Assembly (NCBI GenBank): GCA_018969455.1
Contig: JAGWYI010000121.1
Coordinates: 1-9,437, forward strand
Origin: Bacteroidota bacterium
Lineage (GTDB): Bacteria > Bacteroidota > Bacteroidia > Chitinophagales > Saprospiraceae
Reading direction: 5' to 3'
DNA: 9,437 nucleotides
Below the pieces are notes generated by a model, which had not been told where the DNA came from, did no database searches, and saw only the letters and a list, made by a program, of their open reading frames with translations. Made by a program: the position numbers and the translations under genes. Shown here piece after piece: positions 1 to 6,579 of this stretch (position 1 is the first letter of the stretch; every line of letters starts with the position of its first letter).

Positions 1-963
1 AGCATCCAAATTGAAGAACTGGATAGCATTGTCATCAATGCAGCCCCGCTTTTGCCCACCTGCAATGGTCTTAAAAATGGAGTGTTGGCGGTCAATCTGG
101 TGAATGGCGGCATTGGCGGCGGTATTCTCAGCAACTATAACTATACCTGGAGTGTACCCAACTCCCCCAACAACGCTGTATTAAACGGATTATCGGGCGA
201 TCAAACTTATACCGTTACGGTGAGCGACCAGCAAGGTTGCAGCGGGCATTTCCAGTTTTTTCTCTCGCAGCCGCCTCCTATTACCTTTGATATTCAGCAT
301 CAAGACGTTTCTTGTTACGGTTTGAACAATGGAAAGGCACGCGTTTTTAACCTAAAGAATACCAAAGGGAAAGCCACTTTCTCCTGGAGCACCAATGCCA
401 CAACAGATACCTTGAGCGGTCTGTCGGCAGGAAATTATACGCTTGTGGTGAAAGACAGCGTTGGCTGTACTCAGTTGGGTAGTGTATCCATCCTGGAACC
501 AGATTCTTTAACCCTTCACTTTACGGTAAAGAAACTGTTTTGTACCAACGACAAGGACGCCAGCATCCTGGCTGTTCCAGGTGGAGGAACAAAACCGTAT
601 CAGTATGCCTGGAGTTCCGGACAGATGGACTCCCTGATTCGAAGTTTGGCAACCGGAAAATACATACTTTCCCTAACCGATTCGAAAGGTTGTCAATTGA
701 TTGATTCTGTGTTGATAAGCAGGCCAGATTCTATTGTAATTGGCGCAGAAATTGCCGAACCCAAATGCTACGGCGACAACAACGGACGCATTAAAATGTC
801 GGTAAGCGGTGGTAAAAGTCCGTATAAATTCCGATTGAACAACAATGATTTCGTTGGGGCTAGTACCTTTATCGGATTGGCAGCCGGTATTTATAATTTG
901 GAAATAAAGGATGCCAATGGATGTACCGCTTCCGTAACCGACACCATTCATCAGCCATTGCCC
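1..963 (+). repeat. Four tandem SprB-type protein repeats
   Basis: These are protein-level repeats, diverged at the DNA level. Approximate units: bases 1-279 (possibly 5' truncated), 280-507, 508-732 and 733-963. Each ends in a short Q/E/R-P-x-[PS] linker followed by a beta strand opening the next unit (ITFDI, LTLHF, IVIGA, ITIDL). Each carries two cysteines, one near the start (TCNG, SCYG, FCTN, KCYG) and one in a terminal GC. This suggests one disulfide per unit, or a link between neighbouring units. Further copies probably lie upstream of the window. Confidence 0.85.
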
Positions 964-1518
964 ATTACCATTGACTTGCCTCCGGATACGACCCTTCAAC
1001 TCGGGCAAAGCCTCCAAATAGATGCAAGCATCAACAATGGAGTGGGTATGCTTGAACTTGAATGGAGCAGTAGTTTGAGCGACAGCCTTATCTGCATAGA
1101 TCCAGATTTTTGCACAGAAATTCTAATAAAACCCAGCTTTTCCAACCGATATTCCCTGCTTGTTCGCGACGAAAATGGTTGTTTTGCAAAAAATGCCATC
1201 CGGGTAAATGTCAACAAGCGCAGAGAAGTTTACGTTCCAACCGGATTTAGTCCGGATGCCAACAACATCAATGATTTGTTGATGGTGCACGGCAATGCCG
1301 AGCAGATAAAGGAAATAAAATCGTTTCGGGTATATGATCGATGGGGCGAACTGATGTACGAAGATTTGAATTTTAAAGTAAACGATTCCACCCGGGGCTG
1401 GGACGGGCGTTTTCGCGGGAAACTGTGCGACCCTGCCGTTTTTGTGTGGTATCTGGAGGTGGAATTTCTGGATGGATATGGCAGCAGTTTTTCAGGCAAT
1501 GTTACCTTGATTCGATAA
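1..1518 (+). CDS. SprB-like repeat adhesin with T9SS type B sorting domain (5' partial)
   Basis: The frame is open from base 1 and ends at TAA 1516-1518, so this is the last 505 residues of a larger protein whose start lies upstream; the TTG at 52 is not a credible start. Residues 1-321 form four units of about 75 residues. Each has an early Cys (often CxGxNNG), a Y-x-W core, a G-x-Y-x-L-x-V-x-D motif and a closing GC, as in SprB repeats. Residues 322-410 look like the Ig/PKD-like module that usually precedes the sorting domain, with paired Cys (ICIDPDFC) and a closing NGC. Residues 411-505 begin VPTGFSPDANN and contain FRVYDRWGE and GWDGRF; this is the gliding motility-associated (CHU_C, type B) C-terminal domain. 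Known for the family: such proteins cross the outer membrane through T9SS and need a PorP/SprF partner. A role in adhesion or gliding is inferred; the ligand is unknown. Confidence 0.93.
   Translation, partial: SIQIEELDSIVINAAPLLPTCNGLKNGVLAVNLVNGGIGGGILSNYNYTWSVPNSPNNAVLNGLSGDQTYTVTVSDQQGCSGHFQFFLSQPPPITFDIQHQDVSCYGLNNGKARVFNLKNTKGKATFSWSTNATTDTLSGLSAGNYTLVVKDSVGCTQLGSVSILEPDSLTLHFTVKKLFCTNDKDASILAVPGGGTKPYQYAWSSGQMDSLIRSLATGKYILSLTDSKGCQLIDSVLISRPDSIVIGAEIAEPKCYGDNNGRIKMSVSGGKSPYKFRLNNNDFVGASTFIGLAAGIYNLEIKDANGCTASVTDTIHQPLPITIDLPPDTTLQLGQSLQIDASINNGVGMLELEWSSSLSDSLICIDPDFCTEILIKPSFSNRYSLLVRDENGCFAKNAIRVNVNKRREVYVPTGFSPDANNINDLLMVHGNAEQIKEIKSFRVYDRWGELMYEDLNFKVNDSTRGWDGRFRGKLCDPAVFVWYLEVEFLDGYGSSFSGNVTLIR
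1231..1515 (+). other. T9SS type B C-terminal sorting domain (gliding motility-associated, CHU_C)
   Basis: This 95-residue C-terminal segment opens with YVPTGFSPDANNIND, followed by KSFRVYDRWGELMYE, GWDGRFRGK, the FVWYLEVEF strand and a final NVTLIR. The order and spacing match the type B sorting signal of SprB-class T9SS cargo. It differs from the shorter type A domain, which tends to end in K-rich strands. It marks the protein for outer-membrane export rather than periplasmic retention. Confidence 0.92.
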
Positions 1519-1648
1519 TTACCCAATTCTTGCCGAAAGGCCGCGTTTTTTAGGGCATTTTACCCTGGTTTTCATGCATTCGCCTAGATGATATGCACGA
1601 ATTGATCAGTATGAATTGCTAAACCCATGTTTTACCAAGCTATTCTTC

Positions 1649-4600
1649 ATGCGTATCATTTTGCTCCTTGTGTTGCCAATTCTGTGGTCTGGCGTTGTAT
1701 GGGCTCAAGTTAAACCAGAAAAACAAAAGGGTTTGTTGTGGGAAATTTCTGGAAAGGGATTAAAAAAGCCCGGTTACCTATATGGCACCATGCATGTATC
1801 GGAGAAGCTGGTTTTCAACCTGAGTGATTCTTTTTTCCTTGCCTTGCAGCAAGTGGATGTCGTTGCACTCGAAACCAACCACGATTCCTGGCAAGAATTT
1901 ACCACGGCCTTATCCAAACTTGGCAGAACCCCCATGGAACCAGGCGGCTCCTATGGCGGTGGTCGATTTGATTATCAAAATCTGTATTTTGGCGCCTTTG
2001 ATTTTCGAGCGCCCAAGCGGGAAACATTGGCAGCCCTGCTTTCAGCTAAACCTGTGATGACCAATGAGTTTTTATACCGTTCTAATTTATATCAACAAGA
2101 TTATGAAGAAGATACATATTTAGATTTGTTTATTTTTCAAGCAGGCAAAAAACTGGGCAAAAAAGTTATCGGGCTGGAAAACCTGGAAGACAGTTATGAG
2201 TCGGTTATGCGCGCGCGCCTGCCCGATGCGAATGGCAATCCGAATAAAGCCATAAATTATGGTCCGGCTGGAGTTAGTTTGGAAACCGCCTACCGAGAGC
2301 AGGATCTGAATTTGATTGATTCCATAAATCGTTTGACGAGTCCGGGAAAAAATTTCCAGTATTGGATGCTTGATAAAAGAAACGGAGTAATGGCACATGG
2401 GATAGATTCCATCCTTCAACATGGGCAACAGATTTTTGCAGCAGTTGGTGCGGCACATTTACCGGGGGAAAGCGGGGTCATCCAACAGTTGCAGAAAATG
2501 GGTTATCAATTGAGGCCTGTTCAGTTTACCGATAAAAAAGGCACCTCCGATAAAGAAGAAATTGATCAAATTCGATATCCGGTTCAGTTTTCCCGCAATT
2601 ACCTTCCAGATTCCAGTTGGTCGGTTGAAACCCCTGGCAAGTTGTATTATACCGCCAAACAAGATGGCATTGAGCAATATTTGAGCGCAGATATGAGCAA
2701 CGGCGCTTTTTATGCAATATATCGTTTAAAAACCAATGGATGGTGCCGAGGCGACAGTCCCTCCTATATATCCGACCGAATTGACAGTCTGATCTATGAA
2801 CACATTCCTGGGAAGATTTTCGTCAGAAAGCGATTCAATGACCCATTTCCCGGACATGAAATTATGTCCCGAACGCGCCGGGGCGATGTGTTGCGATTTA
2901 AAATTATGGTCAACAATTATGAGGTAGTGGTATTCAGTTGTGGCGGAAATGGGAATTACGCGCAAGGCCCGGAAATGGACCGCTTTCTGGGGAGCATTCG
3001 GCACATCCAACAAGGAGGTACTTCAAATGAAATGCAGCCACGAGCAGGTGGATTTAGGTTGACATTTCCGGCGCCACCTACTTATTTCCATATGGAAAAA
3101 GAAGGTCCGAATTCATTGCTTTCTGTATGTGAGCTTCCGCGCGACAGCAGCGTATTTTTTATATACAAAACAGATTATCATGATTTTAAATACATAGAAG
3201 AAGATACATTTGAATTAAACATTTTAGGTGAAACCATTTCAGCCCAATTTTCCAAAAGTGGGTTAAAATCAAATTTGGTGCGTTTAAGCCCCTACCCTAC
3301 GCAAGATTTCAGTTTTTTATCGGATCGCAATAACGCCCATTATTTCATGCGTTTGGTGATCGATGGTCCTTTCTATTACCTGCTGGGCTGTTGGGGGAAA
3401 TCGGGAAAGTCTCCTGAAGCATTCTTTAATTCATTTGAGATAATGCCTTTTCGCTATGGAGATTTTGAAGAAATTAAAGACACCGTGCTGCATTATACGG
3501 TACAGGCATTTGCCAAAAAGCCCCAGGCATATGCGCAGTTTATCGACAAGTTGAAAAGGATAAACGCAGAAATTGAGCGGAAATACCGGGAGATGGGTGA
3601 GGGTTCGGAAGAATATTTTGAAGTGCCGGGCGATCAATACGGGTTGTTGAACTCGCCGGAAACGCATGAAATTATATCTGTCAGGGTGCATCCCGTCCGA
3701 GCGGGAAGCAATTTTCCGAGTTTGGATTCCTTAAAATCTGATCTTCGAAATGATGTTTTGAATTTGCGCAGCATGCATCTTCAAGAAGAACATTGGGAAG
3801 AAAAAAACGGGATTCTTTCCGGCGGTTTTTGGATAACCGACACCAACAGCGTACGAGGAATCAAGGTCAAATATTGGGTAGTAAATCGGAAAATATACCA
3901 GTTGAGCGCCAACATTCCCCTGAACAAAGCGGAAAGTGGTTTTGTAAAAACGGTATTTAGCAGTTTTCATCCGAGCGACAGTCTCGACGGCAGTACGCTT
4001 TTGGGGCATAATCGGGATTTTCTCGAAAACATTTATTCCTCAGACAGCCTTACACGTAAAGCGGCCTTGGAAACCCTGAACTTGGACTGGAAGATCCATT
4101 TTTCGGAAGATGAGCTGCCTTACGTGGCAAAAGCCTTGGAAAACCCGCAATTTAACAACCTTCGCTTTAGAGATCGCAGAACATTGTTTTTCTATCTCAA
4201 CCAGTTTCACAGCCCTCGTGCGTTGGCACTTGTTCAGCATTTATATGAAAAGCATCAGGATTCTTTGCGGTGCCAGGCAGTACTGCTTCAGGTAATGGCT
4301 GGTATGGAAACCCGAAATGCCTTGCGTGTCATGATCGAATTGATTCGGAAGCAACCCATTTATCTGGATGAGGAAATGGAGGATATATTTGGGGTATTGA
4401 ATGATACCCTTTCCTTGGGTGCAGAGTTTGTGCCTCAATTGCTTGAAATTGCCGAACTGGATGCTTTTCGGGAAAGAATATATACTTTGTTGGAGCGGAT
4501 GGTACAACAAAAACAGATTAAAGCACGCGATTACCGCCCATTGAAGCCTCGGTTGATCCGGGAGACTTCCTGGGCAATTTCCCAATATCAATTATTGGAG

Positions 4601-5341
4601 GAGCAAAACCGCGACAAAAGTGTTCCATTTTATGGAAACAACCAGGCAGAGGAGAACATCAGAGACATTACAAGAAATTTGAATTTACTGGCGCCCTTTA
4701 TTCGGCACGACCCCGATGTAAGGGCACTTTGTGCCCGACTTTTGCGCATTTCCAATCCTAAAACCAGTATTTTTGTATACGGGCTGTATCTTCAACAAGG
4801 ACTTCCGGTTAGCTTGGCTGATTTGGCGCCCTACCGCAATAAGTTATACACCCATTTTATATTATATCAGCAATTGGCCAAGGCGGGGCAATTATCGGCT
4901 TATGCTCCTTGGTTTCAGGACACCACGTTTCTGATTGCTTCTTTTTTGGTAGAGTCGCAGCGGGTTTCGGGTATGTTTAGCCAGTCGGGTGTAGATTCCG
5001 TTCGATTAATTGGAAAATATCCCTATTGGGCGAACAAAAGAATGTACGATTTATATTTTTTCGACATACGAGAGCGCGGCGCCAAAAATTGGATCATGGC
5101 ACAAGTGAGCATTAGAAAAGCGTCGAAAATACAGGAGATGCCCCTCCAGGATAATGATGGGATGCCATACGGCAGGTTTGAAGGCGCCTACCGGGAATTT
5201 CCGATGGTACTCCTCCTGAGTACAATTTCAGAGAAGGACAAAACCATGTACATTCGGAAGAAATTGGGTGAAATGCGATTTACGCAGCGCTTGCGCTATT
5301 ATGCGCCTCAAGAAGAAAATAATTACTATCCGGGATATTGA
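1649..5341 (+). CDS. Exported TraB/GumN-family protein with a long C-terminal extension
   Basis: The predicted protein has 1230 residues. I chose ATG 1649 over the in-frame TTG at 1616 because it gives a clean signal peptide (MRIILLLVLPILWSGVVWA, then Q20). Residues about 28-285 are a TraB/GumN (Tiki-like) domain. The two GX2H motifs are present (GTMH 46-49; GAAH 267-270, followed by LPG). The acidic positions are E75 in VVALET, YLDLF 157-161 and GLENLE 175-180. In Tiki proteins these histidines and a glutamate support metal-dependent peptidase activity, so hydrolase activity is plausible but unproven here. The family is usually about 300 residues. The remaining 920 or so appear to contain three beta-rich modules (about 310-452, 467-600, 605-775), then helical repeats (about 785-1095) and a mixed C-terminus. 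I see no T9SS sorting domain, so it is probably periplasmic or membrane-associated. Its substrate is unknown. It starts 130 bases after the adhesin gene and precedes the SprF-like gene. Confidence 0.88.
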   Translation: MRIILLLVLPILWSGVVWAQVKPEKQKGLLWEISGKGLKKPGYLYGTMHVSEKLVFNLSDSFFLALQQVDVVALETNHDSWQEFTTALSKLGRTPMEPGGSYGGGRFDYQNLYFGAFDFRAPKRETLAALLSAKPVMTNEFLYRSNLYQQDYEEDTYLDLFIFQAGKKLGKKVIGLENLEDSYESVMRARLPDANGNPNKAINYGPAGVSLETAYREQDLNLIDSINRLTSPGKNFQYWMLDKRNGVMAHGIDSILQHGQQIFAAVGAAHLPGESGVIQQLQKMGYQLRPVQFTDKKGTSDKEEIDQIRYPVQFSRNYLPDSSWSVETPGKLYYTAKQDGIEQYLSADMSNGAFYAIYRLKTNGWCRGDSPSYISDRIDSLIYEHIPGKIFVRKRFNDPFPGHEIMSRTRRGDVLRFKIMVNNYEVVVFSCGGNGNYAQGPEMDRFLGSIRHIQQGGTSNEMQPRAGGFRLTFPAPPTYFHMEKEGPNSLLSVCELPRDSSVFFIYKTDYHDFKYIEEDTFELNILGETISAQFSKSGLKSNLVRLSPYPTQDFSFLSDRNNAHYFMRLVIDGPFYYLLGCWGKSGKSPEAFFNSFEIMPFRYGDFEEIKDTVLHYTVQAFAKKPQAYAQFIDKLKRINAEIERKYREMGEGSEEYFEVPGDQYGLLNSPETHEIISVRVHPVRAGSNFPSLDSLKSDLRNDVLNLRSMHLQEEHWEEKNGILSGGFWITDTNSVRGIKVKYWVVNRKIYQLSANIPLNKAESGFVKTVFSSFHPSDSLDGSTLLGHNRDFLENIYSSDSLTRKAALETLNLDWKIHFSEDELPYVAKALENPQFNNLRFRDRRTLFFYLNQFHSPRALALVQHLYEKHQDSLRCQAVLLQVMAGMETRNALRVMIELIRKQPIYLDEEMEDIFGVLNDTLSLGAEFVPQLLEIAELDAFRERIYTLLERMVQQKQIKARDYRPLKPRLIRETSWAISQYQLLEEQNRDKSVPFYGNNQAEENIRDITRNLNLLAPFIRHDPDVRALCARLLRISNPKTSIFVYGLYLQQGLPVSLADLAPYRNKLYTHFILYQQLAKAGQLSAYAPWFQDTTFLIASFLVESQRVSGMFSQSGVDSVRLIGKYPYWANKRMYDLYFFDIRERGAKNWIMAQVSIRKASKIQEMPLQDNDGMPYGRFEGAYREFPMVLLLSTISEKDKTMYIRKKLGEMRFTQRLRYYAPQEENNYYPGY

Positions 5342-5380
5342 TACCTGTAAAAATAGGATAATCTCGAAAAAATGAGTTGC

Positions 5381-5406
5381 TTTGCCGTGCCGAATGGCAA
5401 ATTGCC
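5381..5406. other. Overlapping inverted repeats upstream of the PorP/SprF gene
   Basis: TTTGCC (5381-5386) and GGCAAA (5396-5401) form a perfect 6-bp stem with a 9-base loop. The same GGCAA also pairs with TTGCC at 5402-5406, making the near-palindrome GGCAAATTGCC, so two exclusive pairings are possible. It lies 40 bases past the stop of the TraB/GumN gene and about 105 bases before the chosen PorP/SprF start. No U-tract follows, so it does not look like a standard intrinsic terminator. It could be an operator, an RNA leader element or chance. Confidence 0.3.
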
Positions 5407-5510
5407 GGTTTAATCCATGTAAAAGTTAAAAATAGAAATCATACAATCTTGCAAAAGTTGGAATGAATTCCTTCGAAAGCAGTCTTTTTTCTAATCAAAC
5501 GATTACTTTG

Positions 5511-6566
5511 ATGAAACTTCTTTACAAACCGGTTCTTTTTTTGAGCGCAATGCTCATCATTGCCATTCAGTTACGGGCACAAGACCCCCATTTTTCCCAA
5601 TATTATGCATCCCCCTGGAACCTCAACCCCGCCCTTACGGGCGTTTTTAACGGTCGTTGGCGAGCATCTTTGAACTATCGGGATCAATGGAACAGCATTT
5701 TAAACCCGGTCCCCTTTCGAACCTATGCGATGGCTTATGAATATCGGGCCAATGTGATCAACGACGATTATGCTGCCTTTGGGGTAGGCGCCATGCACGA
5801 CGAGGCCGGTACAGCCAAGTATGCGCAGAACAAAGTACATCTCGGCGGCGCTTTTTTAAAAAAATTATCTGGCGGCCCGCGACAGGCATCCCATTATTTG
5901 AGTGCGGGCGCCCAACTAGGGCTGGGTCAAAATTCCATAGACTGGAGTGCTCTTTGGTTCAGCAGGCAATTTGATGCCGGCACCCAGATGCCCGATTATA
6001 CCGCAGCCAATGGAGAAAATAACGCAAATGCATCGTCGAAGCCCTATTTTGATTTTAACGCCGGCTTGTTGTGGTATACCGTTTTCGATAATGGCGGCTA
6101 TTTTTATGCCGGTGGCGCCATGCACCACCTCAATTCGCCCGTCATTTCACTTATTCAAAACAACAGCGAAACCCTATACAGTCGATGGACAGGCCATGCC
6201 GGCGGGCAATTTCCCTTAAACGATTACTTGTCGCTCATGCCTGGCGCCTTGGTCATGCGGCAAGGACCCTCCCTGCAAGTCACTCCCGGTTTAAACATTC
6301 GGTACAGCAACAATGATTACAACGAACTGGCTGTCAGAGCCGGAATGTTTGCCCGTATTGCCAACAAACTGAACAAAAGCATGTACTGCGACGCACTAAC
6401 TGTGGTGGGCATGCTCGAATTAAACCGTTGGACATTGGGTTTGAGTTATGACATAACCTTGTCGAATTTGGCAATAGCCAACAATCACCGCGGGGCGTTT
6501 GAGTTGTCGCTCATGTATTATCAGCCAGCTGAAAAGCGCGCAAGGGTCGTGTGCCCACGTTTTTAA
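5511..6566 (+). CDS. PorP/SprF family type IX secretion system membrane protein
   Basis: The predicted protein has 351 residues, close to the usual family length of about 300-350. I chose ATG 5511 over the in-frame ATG 5463 because it opens directly on a signal peptide (MKLLYKPVLFLSAM..., ending LRA before Q24). The mature protein begins QDPHFSQYYASPWNLNPALTG, the family signature (QDPxFSQYxxxPxxLNPAxxG). SLNYRDQW follows, then alternating aromatic/Gly strands typical of a beta barrel, and a C-terminal VVCPRF ending in Phe. PorP and SprF are outer-membrane proteins of T9SS; SprF is needed for secretion of the type B cargo SprB. A T9SS partner role for the adhesin upstream is therefore likely, although this subfamily has many paralogues per genome. 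The next gene starts 13 bases after its stop, suggesting one transcript. PorP/SprF membership is strong; its exact cargo is inference. Confidence 0.95.
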   Translation: MKLLYKPVLFLSAMLIIAIQLRAQDPHFSQYYASPWNLNPALTGVFNGRWRASLNYRDQWNSILNPVPFRTYAMAYEYRANVINDDYAAFGVGAMHDEAGTAKYAQNKVHLGGAFLKKLSGGPRQASHYLSAGAQLGLGQNSIDWSALWFSRQFDAGTQMPDYTAANGENNANASSKPYFDFNAGLLWYTVFDNGGYFYAGGAMHHLNSPVISLIQNNSETLYSRWTGHAGGQFPLNDYLSLMPGALVMRQGPSLQVTPGLNIRYSNNDYNELAVRAGMFARIANKLNKSMYCDALTVVGMLELNRWTLGLSYDITLSNLAIANNHRGAFELSLMYYQPAEKRARVVCPRF

Positions 6567-6579
6567 TTTTCTTAATTTC

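Noticed and set aside
1532..1551. GCC-GAAA-GGC hairpin followed closely by a six-T run after the adhesin gene, resembling a terminator
   Set aside because: The stem is only 3 bp and four bases separate it from the T-run; too weak to call an intrinsic terminator.
5463..5510. In-frame upstream ATG that would add 16 residues to the PorP/SprF protein
   Set aside because: The added residues are polar and would sit in front of a complete signal peptide that already starts at the ATG at 5511.
6499..6579. In-frame TTG start giving a 27-residue extension and overlap between the PorP/SprF and thioredoxin genes
   Set aside because: The extension is Cys-rich and reads through the end of the preceding gene in another frame; the ATG at 6580 starts a standard signal peptide.
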